Origin: Nitrososphaerales archaeon TH5895
GTDB taxonomy: Archaea; Thermoproteota; Nitrososphaeria; Nitrososphaerales; Nitrososphaeraceae
Direction of reading: 5' to 3'
DNA: 11,995 bases
Assembly (NCBI GenBank): GCA_014523695.1
Contig: JAATVS010000061.1
Location: 1 to 11,995, forward strand
Part shown: one piece after another, positions 1 through 7,089 of the stretch
How positions within the stretch are numbered: position 1 is the first letter of the stretch
Layout: every line of letters starts with the position of its first letter
The notes under the pieces: generated by a model
The model's input: only the letters and a program-made list of their open reading frames with translations
Told to the model about the DNA's origin: nothing
Databases searched by the model: none
Program-made: the position numbers and the translations under genes

Positions 1-50
1 AATAGGAACATCCAAAGAATAAAATTGAAAGGTAATTGATAAAGATCGGG

Positions 51-172
51 GCCGGGGTACCCAAGCTAGGTAAGTCATCGACCCTAAAAGGGGTCAGCCT
101 CGAGATCATAGGCTTACGTGTAAGCTGATGTCCGTCAAGGACTCGTGGGTTCGAGTCCCACCCCCGGCGCCA
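51..172 (+). tRNA. tRNA-Ser(CGA), apparently with two introns
   Basis: The 5' GCCGGGG (51-57) pairs with CCCCGGC (162-168), followed by a G discriminator and encoded CCA (170-172). The T arm is GTGGG TTCGAGT CCCAC (145-161). A long variable arm, GTCC-loop-GGAC, marks a class II tRNA. The anticodon stem TCAGC/GCTGA encloses CTCGAG, giving anticodon CGA (Ser). The anticodon loop holds about 18 extra bases, consistent with a canonical archaeal intron after position 37; an intron AGGC can pair with exon GCCT, as in a bulge-helix-bulge. The D loop is also about 15 bases too long (between CCC at 59-62 and GGGG before TCAGC), which suggests a second, non-canonical intron; its boundaries are not resolved. 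The adjacent integrase suggests the 3' end served as an attachment site. Confidence 0.85.
145..172 (+). other. Candidate attachment site (tRNA 3' end)
   Basis: The T arm and acceptor 3' strand of tRNA-Ser lie about 60 bp before an integrase gene that points away. Archaeal tyrosine integrases commonly recombine at tRNA 3' ends and rebuild the tRNA. This is inferred from position only: no second copy of the sequence was found in the window, so the partner site and the core length are unknown. Confidence 0.4.
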
Positions 173-191
173 CAGTCGTGGTGTTGAACCT

Positions 192-203
192 AAAGTATAT
201 AGC
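192..203 (+). promoter_or_regulatory. Candidate TATA box of the integrase gene
   Basis: An AAAGTATATAGC stretch lies about 30 bp before the ATG at 231. That spacing suits an archaeal TATA box driving a leaderless or short-leader transcript. It was assigned by eye, and no BRE was clearly seen. Confidence 0.35.
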
Positions 204-230
204 TCGGAAACGCAGACGAATAGACAATTA

Positions 231-1649
231 ATGGACAGAACTCGGGTCTCATCCGGTGAGAAGATGCGGTCTTCAGAACAGACATCATCACTGGATAGTA
301 CCTGTTTGACAACCGATTATTTTTTGACTACTAACTTACCAGGATATGTGAATCGTCTCTATAGGGAATTAATAGAAATGAATCCATACAGTGCCAAGAC
401 TATACGCAATTATATAGAGGCAGAAAAGGTAGAGATAAACATTAAAGAATCAACGATGGCCGACAAAATAAAGAAACTCTGTTGGTTGTCACGTTATCTA
501 GACCATAAGTCATTCACTAACATGACTAAACAAGATATAGTCGATTATTTGGGCAGTGTTAGGAAACCTGAGTCAGAAGATCCAGGTCATAGAAGTATTG
601 GAACTTATAATGGTATTCGAATAGTATTGTTGAAGTTCTTCAGATGGTTATATAATCCTGATGAACCGGATCATCATAAACGAACCACACCACCATGCAT
701 GAACGGAATTAAGGAATTGCGAAGAAAGGAAAGATCTCCATATCGACCAGAGGATATGTGGAAATCAGAAGATCATGAAATATTTTTGAAATATTGTAAT
801 GTTCCTCGCGATAGATGTTGGCACGCGATGGCAAACGATACGTCTGCAAGACCGCATGAACTTCTAAATTTAAAAATAAAGGACGTTGTATTCAAGAAAT
901 CAAACGACGGAATTCAATACGCAGAGATCCATGTTTCTGGAAAAACGACATCCCGCACGTTACCACTAATAAGAAGTATCCCGTACGTCAAGGAATGGTT
1001 AAACGTACATCCTTTTGCAAGTAATTCGAAAGCACCGCTTTTCATATCGATAGGTAGAAAAAATTTCGGGGACCCCTTGACCCGTGATGGGATGCTCAAA
1101 CACTATCAGGAACATTACAGAGATGATTACTTCCCCAAACTATTAGATAATCCTGCAATTGAGACAAGAGAAAAAGAGATCATTAGAAAATTACTCAACA
1201 AGCCCTGGAATCTTTACGTTCAAAGACATTCTGCACTCACCGATAAATCACAAATTTTAAAGGAATCAATTCTTCGTGACCATGCCGGTTGGAGTATGAC
1301 CAGTAACATGCCTTCCGTGTACCTGCATTATCTTGGAACAGAATCATCAAATTCGATACTTCAGGCCTATGGCGTAATCACCGATGATAATAAGAAACAA
1401 GTCAATGGTTTAGTCCCAAAACAATGTCCAAGTTGCAACGAACCAAACAAACCTGAGTCAAAGTTTTGTGTAGAATGTAAAATGATCCTTACATTTGACG
1501 CGTACAGTGAGACACTCTCGAAGGACAGAGAAAAGGAGTTGGAAATTAAATCAATGCAAGATAAGATGACTGCGATTGAGGTGTCACAGAGGGAAATTGC
1601 CGACCTATTAAAGGAACCTGCAAAACTATTGGAAATCCTGGAAAAGTAG
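231..1649 (+). CDS. Tyrosine recombinase (integrase) with C-terminal zinc ribbon
   Basis: This 472-residue site-specific recombinase would integrate and excise the element at the adjacent tRNA gene. Residues about 30-155 resemble the SAM-like core-binding domain. The catalytic domain follows: R207 in SARPHELLNL, K238 in SGKT, R332 in YVQRHS, H351 in RDHAGW, and Y364 in VYLHYLG as the probable nucleophile. The usual HxxR motif reads YxxR here (Y329). After the catalytic domain come a zinc ribbon (C399, C402, C413, C416) and a charged, coiled-coil-like tail (about 425-472). This layout fits integrase-like proteins of Nitrososphaeria. The gene is intact and not split by the tRNA site. ATG 231 is the longest start; ATG 264, with GGTGAG just upstream, is an alternative. 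A 215-bp spacer separates it from the next gene. Confidence 0.9.
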   Translation: MDRTRVSSGEKMRSSEQTSSLDSTCLTTDYFLTTNLPGYVNRLYRELIEMNPYSAKTIRNYIEAEKVEINIKESTMADKIKKLCWLSRYLDHKSFTNMTKQDIVDYLGSVRKPESEDPGHRSIGTYNGIRIVLLKFFRWLYNPDEPDHHKRTTPPCMNGIKELRRKERSPYRPEDMWKSEDHEIFLKYCNVPRDRCWHAMANDTSARPHELLNLKIKDVVFKKSNDGIQYAEIHVSGKTTSRTLPLIRSIPYVKEWLNVHPFASNSKAPLFISIGRKNFGDPLTRDGMLKHYQEHYRDDYFPKLLDNPAIETREKEIIRKLLNKPWNLYVQRHSALTDKSQILKESILRDHAGWSMTSNMPSVYLHYLGTESSNSILQAYGVITDDNKKQVNGLVPKQCPSCNEPNKPESKFCVECKMILTFDAYSETLSKDREKELEIKSMQDKMTAIEVSQREIADLLKEPAKLLEILEK

Positions 1650-1730
1650 TTGCGTACAATTATACTGGAAGAACTAAAATATCACATAACTTTCTACCAG
1701 TACTACTAGTAGAATATTCAATATGTACTG

Positions 1731-1771
1731 AAAGACTATACCACAGTTAGGGGATAAAAGACTATACTACA
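1731..1771 (+). repeat. Short direct repeat AAAGACTATACyACA, two copies
   Basis: Copies at 1731-1745 and 1757-1771 differ at one of 15 bases and are spaced 26 bp apart. They lie between the integrase and the zinc-ribbon/AbrB group, next to a CTACTAGTAG palindrome near 1703-1712. They could be recombinase arm-type sites or regulator sites; nothing in the sequence decides. Confidence 0.5.
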
Positions 1772-1841
1772 ATGCAGTACTAAGGCACTCCTACCGTAGA
1801 ATGTGTCAATATATTAAAATAAAGAACCTAGACATTGTCTC

Positions 1842-1872
1842 CTATACATGAATAATAATAATAAATGTATAG
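1842..1872. promoter_or_regulatory. Inverted repeat CTATACAT/ATGTATAG over a start codon
   Basis: Perfect 8-bp arms (1842-1849 and 1865-1872) are separated by 15 AT-rich bases containing repeated AAT. The right arm contains the ATG of the zinc-ribbon gene, so it could be an operator or an RNA hairpin masking the start. Autoregulation by the AbrB-like protein two genes on is possible but inferred. Confidence 0.4.
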
Positions 1873-2044
1873 AAAAGAAATAATCCGAATTAGTTGTCCT
1901 AATATTTTATGTCTATATGAGTGGAATTATAAAGGACTACTAAAGTTCTACGCGACCTGTCCTAACTGCAGAAAGTGTGTTAGAATCAATGAAAACACGG
2001 TGAACCATTCTCAACCCATGGCAATTGGAGAGGCAGTTAGTTGA
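1865..2044 (+). CDS. Small zinc-ribbon protein (copy 1)
   Basis: This 59-residue protein begins with ATG 1865 and ends at TGA 2042-2044. It carries CPNILC (C-x4-C) and CPNC (C-x2-C) knuckles either side of a YEWNYKGLLKFYAT core, which makes a single zinc ribbon. It aligns directly with the second protein at 2318-2569 (core HRWEYRGRLLFYAS, then CPSC), so the reading frame is supported by paralogy. Its stop overlaps the TTG start of the AbrB-like gene (TTGA, 2041-2044), indicating translational coupling. Its role is unknown; small zinc ribbons beside AbrB-like genes may act as DNA- or RNA-binding regulators. Confidence 0.7.
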   Translation: MYRKEIIRISCPNILCLYEWNYKGLLKFYATCPNCRKCVRINENTVNHSQPMAIGEAVS

Positions 2045-2280
2045 CCATGACACATATAGTTCACCAAGAGCATAGACGGGATAAACAAGACGTACTAGAT
2101 AGTGATGAACGGCATATTGGGAACTTTGGAAAGATAATTGAGAAAGCCCATCGGATCTCTGGAACAACTTTCGTCGTAATTCCAGATGTGATTGTTTACA
2201 AATTAGGTATTAACGAGGATACATGGTTTGAAGAAGAGGTTATTGACAATGGCATTTTTCTTAGGTTGTATAAATTCTAA
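2041..2280 (+). CDS. AbrB/MazE/SpoVT-like DNA-binding protein
   Basis: This is a 79-residue protein. The C-terminal half (about 42-79) has the swapped-hairpin pattern of AbrB/MazE domains: TTFVVIPDVIVYKLGI, then NEDTWFEEEVIDNGIFLRL. It matches the family scheme of 'IP..i...LGI..gd..e.....g.i.l'. The N-terminal 40 residues are charged and not recognised. TTG 2041 overlaps the upstream stop by 4 bp and has GGAGAGG about 10 bases ahead; ATG 2047 is an alternative. Such proteins are transcription regulators or antitoxins. No obvious PIN-type toxin lies next to it, so a plasmid-type transcription regulator, perhaps of the rep group, seems more likely. Confidence 0.65.
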   Translation: MTMTHIVHQEHRRDKQDVLDSDERHIGNFGKIIEKAHRISGTTFVVIPDVIVYKLGINEDTWFEEEVIDNGIFLRLYKF

Positions 2281-2317
2281 AGTTCTGGCCACAACTCGGA
2301 AGGAGGATGATGGAAAG

Positions 2318-2569
2318 GTGCGAACAAAAGATATAAGAGACATCGGAATAATACTAAGTATTTACATGTTACGTCTGATTATTCCAGAACAGAGTAATAG
2401 GAAATTCATTCAGTGTCCTAATCCTGAGTGTAAACACAGGTGGGAGTATAGAGGTCGTCTTCTTTTCTATGCATCTTGTCCATCCTGTAGAAAGAATCTG
2501 AAGATAAAGGATAACCAAATCTTGGAGGGAGTCCATGAAATAGGAATTCCTGGGAATGATAAGACTTGA
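2318..2569 (+). CDS. Small zinc-ribbon protein (copy 2)
   Basis: The core has CPNPEC (C-x4-C) and CPSC (C-x2-C) around a WEYRGRLLFYAS segment, the same arrangement as the copy at 1865-2044. From GTG 2318 it has 83 residues, with AGGAGG at 2301-2306 about 11 bases ahead. Alternatives are TTG 2228, inside the previous gene, and ATG 2366. The N-terminal stretch before the ribbon is hydrophobic (IGIILSIYMLRLII) and has no counterpart in copy 1. The gene lies in the same orientation as the AbrB-like gene, 37 bp after it. No function can be assigned beyond zinc binding and probable nucleic-acid or protein binding. Confidence 0.65.
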   Translation: MRTKDIRDIGIILSIYMLRLIIPEQSNRKFIQCPNPECKHRWEYRGRLLFYASCPSCRKNLKIKDNQILEGVHEIGIPGNDKT

Positions 2570-2650
2570 TAGGAATATTCATGAAACACCGGGTCTGTCC
2601 CTGGGGTAGAAGGTTGGTCGCCTATTCCCAAGAACAGAAGCCATCGAACC

Positions 2651-2657
2651 AGGAGGT
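2651..2657 (+). promoter_or_regulatory. Strong ribosome binding site (AGGAGGT)
   Basis: AGGAGGT ends 8 bases before a TTG codon at 2666. It is one of the best Shine-Dalgarno sequences in the window and is the main reason for choosing a TTG start for the following gene. Confidence 0.7.
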
Positions 2658-2665
2658 AACCTGAT

Positions 2666-3370
2666 TTGACTGTATCCATAAATAGGAAAGCCACAGATTT
2701 ATTTGATTCGGTTGAAGACTCGTCATACCTTAATTCATGTCTGAAACCTGAGTGTAGTTCAACACCAACAAAAAGTGAGGACGTCAAAGAAACCCGACTG
2801 GGGGATAGAATCTGCGCGCAAAGTGGCCAAGATTATAGTTCGAAACAAAATGAGGGCAGTGGTATTAATTTCGGTAAGAATAGTATTAGAAACGCATCAC
2901 ACATTCGTGTGATCACAAATGATGACATTCTAGTAACTAGCAGACGTATTGACCGCATCCTTTCCTTTCTAAATGAGGATGAAATCGCACTCCTTTCCAA
3001 GCCAAAGATATCCGAAACGGTACAAGTATCAACCAGTTTTTGGACAACGGAAAAATTGACTGATATGATATGCCAGAACTTGTGTCAAGTTAACATCATA
3101 ATAGAGCACAATGGTGAAACATTGGGAATACCTAAGTATTCCGAACGGGTTGTTGACCTGGCGCCAATAATATCAGTTTATAGACCAACACCCGAATTGA
3201 CCATATCTCTTTCAGATCTTGATAAGGGAATAATTCTCCGACTTCACAAGTTAGAAAAGAAAGAAAGAAGTGAAATACTACAGAGAGTGGGCAAGAAGTT
3301 GTTCAAGACATTCTTTCCGCATTACTACAACGTGGTCGCAGATTTGGTAAAAATAAGGATAAAGGAATGA
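2666..3370 (+). CDS. Unrecognised 234-residue protein coupled to the helicase gene
   Basis: I do not recognise this family. The first 90 residues are polar and probably disordered, with several Cys. Residues about 92-234 look folded: ITNDDILVTSRRIDRILSFL, a central ENVNIIIE-like beta stretch (CQVNIIIEHNGETLG), and a basic helical C-terminus (LEKKERSEILQRVGKKLFKTFF). It lacks obvious primase (DxD), nuclease or HTH motifs. The start is TTG 2666 with AGGAGGT at good spacing. Its stop overlaps the helicase ATG (ATGA, 3367-3370), so the two are very probably translated together and may work in one replication complex, for example as an origin-binding or loading partner. That role is inferred from position only. 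Confidence 0.8.
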   Translation: MTVSINRKATDLFDSVEDSSYLNSCLKPECSSTPTKSEDVKETRLGDRICAQSGQDYSSKQNEGSGINFGKNSIRNASHIRVITNDDILVTSRRIDRILSFLNEDEIALLSKPKISETVQVSTSFWTTEKLTDMICQNLCQVNIIIEHNGETLGIPKYSERVVDLAPIISVYRPTPELTISLSDLDKGIILRLHKLEKKERSEILQRVGKKLFKTFFPHYYNVVADLVKIRIKE

Positions 3371-5634
3371 TTGAGACACAGGAAGAACAGATAAACGAAG
3401 AAATCCATCGAATGCGCGAGGAGATAGTGGAGAGTTATAACGAATCAGGAAAGGACGGTACTATAATAGGTAATAACAAACATCATTCATTTCCAGGTGA
3501 ACACAACAAGATGGCGGCAAGTCCTAGGCCGCAAGTAGATCTATCTGAAGAAGACCTAAATGAGATCATAGAGGAAATAATAGACTATTATCAAGAAGGA
3601 AACGGAAACCATATTGTCTATGGACTATCAGGTTTTCTTTTCAAAAAAGGAATTACTCTTGACAGTTGCAAAAGAATAGTTGAAAGACTATGTGAGAGTA
3701 CTAATGATTCAGAGATTGATAACAGGATTATGACAGTATCTAACACCTATGAAAAAGGTACTTCAGGGCAGGAAATAGAAGGTTCTTCCAGTCTATCACA
3801 AACTTTTGTGGCATTCGCGGGTGAAGAAAAGGCGCGCGAAACCATGGATCATCTTTTGACTATTCTTAATAAATACGGAAATCCAGTACTGAATCAACTT
3901 AATGAGGATATTAGACGAGAATTATCCAATCACACGTTCGAACCCATAAGTTACAATCCAATGAAGTTTGTCATTGCCCATAAGGACAATAAACAGATTT
4001 TACATGGAAGTATTAATTTCCGCCAGGACTACAACAATAAATTTAATAATGAACGTAGTCAGACAGGTTATAATTCATCAATTTTATCACAATCCAAGTT
4101 TACACAGTTGATAAGTTACGATTCGGTCATCATCAACGTAATTCCAACAAAAATTATCAAATATGAAGATCCAACAGGCATTGAGACAAAGTACGAAATC
4201 GAATTTGAGAACAACTTAGGTGACAAATTTCATATCGATCCCAAGTCTCTTAAAGATATTCTAGATGAACTAAAGTTAAAAGGACTCGTCTACAAGGTAA
4301 GGGCTGCAGAAGAAGCACTACCTGCCATCTTAAACGCATTCCAAAGAGATGGAAAAGTCATTGTAAAAAAGGAAGTTGAAACACCCGGTTTCTATCTTGT
4401 AAATGGCAACGTGGTTGCAAATAAAATTGAACTGCCGTCGGTTGTGATGACAACTGAACGTCTATCGGATTGTGCGCGCACATTAATCGCGTTATCGAAC
4501 AGGACTAAAAGACCCGAAGTTTTCGGGACGTTTATCACATGGGCGATTGTGGCCCCGTTCAGTTTCGTATTAAAACAACTTGATGAAGAAGGCCAAGAGA
4601 GATGGTTACCATGGATCTATACAGACGGACAAACAAACACCGGAAAAACTACCAATGGAAGGATCGTACTTGCCATATGGAGGAAACATAAAGATAAGAG
4701 AATTCATGACATTGGATTCTCCAGTGCCGATACTCTACCTCGATTTGGGCGCGCAATAAGTTATGATACGTTTCCTGTTCTTATTAATGAAGTGACACTT
4801 AATGACGATAGACAGAAGCAGTTAGTGGAGGCACTAAAGCATGCAGTGCAGAGTCAGACTGCAAGAGGAAGATTGGCGACTAGATCTACTGCAGAATACA
4901 TCAGTGCGTTAAGCCCATGTATTCTAACTAGTAATCATCCGCCACCCGACGATCCTGCCCTTCTAAGAAGGATTATTCACATACATTCCTCAAAGGATGA
5001 TTTGCATACTGATGTAGAAATTAAGGAATTTAACAGGTTCTATTCCAGTAAAGTACATACTCTTGGAGTTCTGGGTGATTTCACAGTTGATTTCCTACTA
5101 TACAACCAAGATCTATTAAGAAATGATGACTGGAAGACCATAGGCACTACCGTTCTTAATGAATTTTTCAAATCGGCAGGCATAGAAGTTCCTGATTGGG
5201 TAGGGAAATTTGTGGAAGATTCGGATCTGCAAGATGTCTACGCAGAAAACGAACAGATTGTTAGAGGATTTATCATCAAAAAAATAAATGAGACTTATAT
5301 CAGATTTTTCAATACACTATCATACGAAGAAAAGAACGAAGATAAGATATTGAGTCTTAACAAATTAGAAGACAGACTTCGATTCTGTTACGAAAAAGAA
5401 CAACTCATTCCATATATTAAGACAAGGAAGAATCATGAAGAGATATTAATCCTGCCTGATATCATGAAGGATTTAAAGGACAATAGAATAACTTGTGTTA
5501 GAAACTTCACAGAACTTGCGGAAATGTTTCAAACAAGACCTTCGTGTATAACTAAAGACAATAAATCAGTGAGGGCGATCTCGGTATCTAAACAAAAGTT
5601 CCTTGATTTCCTTAATTCGCCTATCCTGTCATAA
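3367..5634 (+). CDS. Plasmid/virus-type replication helicase (PriCT-like + SF3/AAA+ ATPase)
   Basis: This 755-residue protein is the likely replication initiator-helicase of the element. Residues about 57-145 resemble the PriCT-like helical region found between primase and helicase in archaeal plasmid Rep proteins (YGLSGFLFKKGI, then NDSEIDNRIMTVSNTYEKG). The ATPase has Walker A G421QTNTGKT428, Walker B PVLINE (E475), a sensor-1/motif C segment ILTSNHPPP (N523) and a probable arginine finger at R534/R535, an order typical of superfamily 3 helicases. About 30 N-terminal residues are acidic. No AEP primase-polymerase domain precedes the PriCT-like part, unlike pRN1-type Rep proteins. The C-terminal 150 residues may form a winged-helix domain, but this is unclear. 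It overlaps the upstream gene by 4 bp, and an AT-rich repeat array follows at once. Confidence 0.85.
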   Translation: MIETQEEQINEEIHRMREEIVESYNESGKDGTIIGNNKHHSFPGEHNKMAASPRPQVDLSEEDLNEIIEEIIDYYQEGNGNHIVYGLSGFLFKKGITLDSCKRIVERLCESTNDSEIDNRIMTVSNTYEKGTSGQEIEGSSSLSQTFVAFAGEEKARETMDHLLTILNKYGNPVLNQLNEDIRRELSNHTFEPISYNPMKFVIAHKDNKQILHGSINFRQDYNNKFNNERSQTGYNSSILSQSKFTQLISYDSVIINVIPTKIIKYEDPTGIETKYEIEFENNLGDKFHIDPKSLKDILDELKLKGLVYKVRAAEEALPAILNAFQRDGKVIVKKEVETPGFYLVNGNVVANKIELPSVVMTTERLSDCARTLIALSNRTKRPEVFGTFITWAIVAPFSFVLKQLDEEGQERWLPWIYTDGQTNTGKTTNGRIVLAIWRKHKDKRIHDIGFSSADTLPRFGRAISYDTFPVLINEVTLNDDRQKQLVEALKHAVQSQTARGRLATRSTAEYISALSPCILTSNHPPPDDPALLRRIIHIHSSKDDLHTDVEIKEFNRFYSSKVHTLGVLGDFTVDFLLYNQDLLRNDDWKTIGTTVLNEFFKSAGIEVPDWVGKFVEDSDLQDVYAENEQIVRGFIIKKINETYIRFFNTLSYEEKNEDKILSLNKLEDRLRFCYEKEQLIPYIKTRKNHEEILILPDIMKDLKDNRITCVRNFTELAEMFQTRPSCITKDNKSVRAISVSKQKFLDFLNSPILS

Positions 5635-5655
5635 CCTTTCCTTTCAAATTAAATT

Positions 5656-6070
5656 AATTACATTCTTTCCTTAGAAATTACATTTGACATGTAATGTTCG
5701 ATTTCCAAATTAATCTGAATATCAGACTTTATGAAATGTCTAATGCACTTAAGACAACTCTTTATGACTATATTCACAGTATTCTTAACGAATTATTACA
5801 ATTACATTAATTACATAAATTACCCCATATTTGACGAACTGCGCAAGAACAGTAGTAGAAGTCAAGTCTATTTATCAAGAAATGAATTATTCTATTTTGT
5901 ATGTAAAATGATATGTAATTTATGTAATTTATGTAATTATCAATTCTAGTACATTATCGTCGTGATACTTATAAAAAATCGAAGAATTTGAAATGATTAC
6001 TAGATATAGTTTAGTGAACTCAGAGTCCGGAATTACATGAAAAAATAACGAAATGTAATTGATGTAATTT
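5656..6070. repeat. AATTACAT/ATGTAATT repeat array, candidate iterons or origin
   Basis: About a dozen copies of an AATTACAT unit or its complement cluster here and are not seen as a cluster elsewhere. Examples are 5656-5664, 5676-5684, 5689-5695, tandem copies in 5800-5823, three 9-bp tandem units ATGTAATTw at 5913-5939, one at 6032-6038 and two tandem units at 6053-6070. ATTACAT-TTGAC-ATGTAAT at 5677-5695 is a perfect inverted pair. Position directly after the replication helicase, AT-richness and unit length suit iterons of an origin; a Rep operator or a transcription-end structure is also possible. Confidence 0.6.
5800..5938. repeat. 24-bp inverted repeat built from the array units
   Basis: The arms 5800-5823 and 5915-5938 are complementary at 23 of 24 positions and enclose about 91 bp. 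Each arm is nearly three tandem 9-bp units. It could extrude as a long hairpin, or present the same protein with sites in opposite orientation on both sides of a central segment. Confidence 0.65.
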
Positions 6071-6281
6071 TTGGACCAAACATAAATATCGTGAAGGTAC
6101 TATATGGTCTTTTGGTTTACATTATCCACTTATTCAGAAGTAATGATCATCATGAAAAAAGTAATTATAAGTTGAAAAACTTATCAAAATGTGTGTGTAA
6201 GAAAAGATAGACCAGGTATATAATAGATAAAGAAATACTTCGAATCTGAAAACATGTATTTTGTCTAAACAACCATTCTCC
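6071..6281. other. AT-rich stretch without recognised features
   Basis: No convincing gene, RNA gene or repeat was seen here on either strand. It lies between the repeat array and a minus-strand gene relic. A weak array-like TTTACATT occurs near 6117. Confidence 0.5.
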
Positions 6282-6466
6282 TTACTGATTGCACTTTCCT
6301 AGAGGGGTTGTTAATTGCGTTAAGGGAGGATATTCTTTAAAAATTCGCCGCATAGTCTCTCCGAATACGAACTCATCATCAGTGATTCTAATTCCATTTT
6401 TTTCGCGCGCAAATTATCCTGCAAAGAATGACTGTGTGGATCAAATATGATGGTTATCAGATAAAA
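6282..6466 (-). pseudogene. Possible relic of a minus-strand gene
   Basis: Reading leftward from 6466, a frame gives FDPHSHSLQDNLRAKK and then meets a run of seven A. One extra A would continue it into NGIRITDDEFVFGETMRRIF and on to a stop at 6282-6284. The second part looks protein-like and has no start codon of its own. DNLRAKK also recalls DNLRAQK in the HTH/coiled-coil gene just upstream on the same strand, but both coincide with a GCGCGC motif, so the resemblance may be due to that. The unshifted frame also stays open for about 20 codons, so the assignment is weak. Confidence 0.35.
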
Positions 6467-6538
6467 CTAAAGGTGTTGGATTTCATCTATCCAGATTTTA
6501 TTAGATCTAAATACAAAACATAATGATGATAGTTACTA

Positions 6539-6979
6539 TTACTCAGTAAACATTTCATCAACTATATGAGAAAATCTTTCATATTCCAAATTCCTTTTCA
6601 CGACATCTAATTCTGATTGTCGTGCATGCAATTGAATCAGTAAATTGTATTTCTGCGCGCGCAAATTGTCTAATTCATCATCTAGATTTTTCCTTTGACT
6701 TTCGAGTTCTCTTACTTCAGATCGTAATAGGTTGACTCGATATTCAAGGACAACTTCATCCATAACAGATGTGGTCGAGGGAGATTTAGTTTTATTGGAA
6801 ATTCTATGAATATACTTGGTTACATCTCTTAATGACAGATGAACCGAGGAGGCAATTTTTCGATAGGAGTACCCTTGTCGATGTAGTTGTAATACCTTCA
6901 GTTCCTTCATTTTCCTCCTGTTTGAACTTGTCTCTGACATATTTTCTTGTTTATTCTCTGTTTTGTGCGCGCACGACAT
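6539..6979 (-). CDS. HTH regulator with coiled-coil tail
   Basis: The 146-residue product has a helix-turn-helix at about residues 24-62 (LHRQGYSYRKIASSVHLSLR, then DVTKYIHRI), like sigma-70 region 4 or resolvase-type HTHs. A coiled coil follows (about 75-140, with ELESQRKNLDDELDNLRAQK). Small HTH/coiled-coil proteins of this type are frequent in Nitrososphaeria and are usually uncharacterised; dimeric DNA binding is likely. ATG 6979 is the longest start and contains a GCGCGC motif in its first codons. ATG 6910 has AGGAGG only 3 bases ahead and would start right at the HTH, so it is a real alternative. It is transcribed towards the rep gene. Confidence 0.7.
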   Translation of the reverse strand: MSCAHKTENKQENMSETSSNRRKMKELKVLQLHRQGYSYRKIASSVHLSLRDVTKYIHRISNKTKSPSTTSVMDEVVLEYRVNLLRSEVRELESQRKNLDDELDNLRAQKYNLLIQLHARQSELDVVKRNLEYERFSHIVDEMFTE

Positions 6980-7005
6980 TAATTAATTCTCTTAATGACC
7001 ATTAC

Positions 7006-7021
7006 CAAATGATACCATTTG
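7006..7021. promoter_or_regulatory. Inverted repeat CAAATG-ATAC-CATTTG, possible operator
   Basis: Perfect 6-bp arms with a 4-base spacer lie 27-42 bp upstream of the longest start of the minus-strand HTH gene, where its promoter should be. Autoregulation by the HTH protein is a reasonable guess, not shown. Confidence 0.35.
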
Positions 7022-7089
7022 ATATTTTTCTCATTCATGATTGCGCTGAATATGAATAGTCACGTGAATTTCGATCTGAAATAATTAAT

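Noticed and set aside
2041..2569. Classic VapBC toxin-antitoxin pair
   Set aside because: The AbrB-like protein would suit an antitoxin, but neither neighbour has PIN-domain acidic residues; both neighbours are zinc ribbons.
2581..2664. 27-codon ORF ending just before the TTG start at 2666
   Set aside because: It has only a weak ribosome site and no recognisable content. Its 3' end contains the ribosome site of the next gene, so it is more likely leader sequence.
5731..5949. 72-codon plus-strand ORF
   Set aside because: Its NYYNYINYINY and NLCNLCNY segments are simply the ATTACA/TGTAAT repeats read in frame. It has no ribosome site and no recognisable domain.
5656..6070. CRISPR array
   Set aside because: The units are only 8-9 bp, partly tandem and in both orientations, without spacer-sized unique segments or cas genes.
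6428..6523. 31-codon plus-strand ORF
   Set aside because: It is short, has no ribosome site, and is antisense to a more protein-like relic frame.
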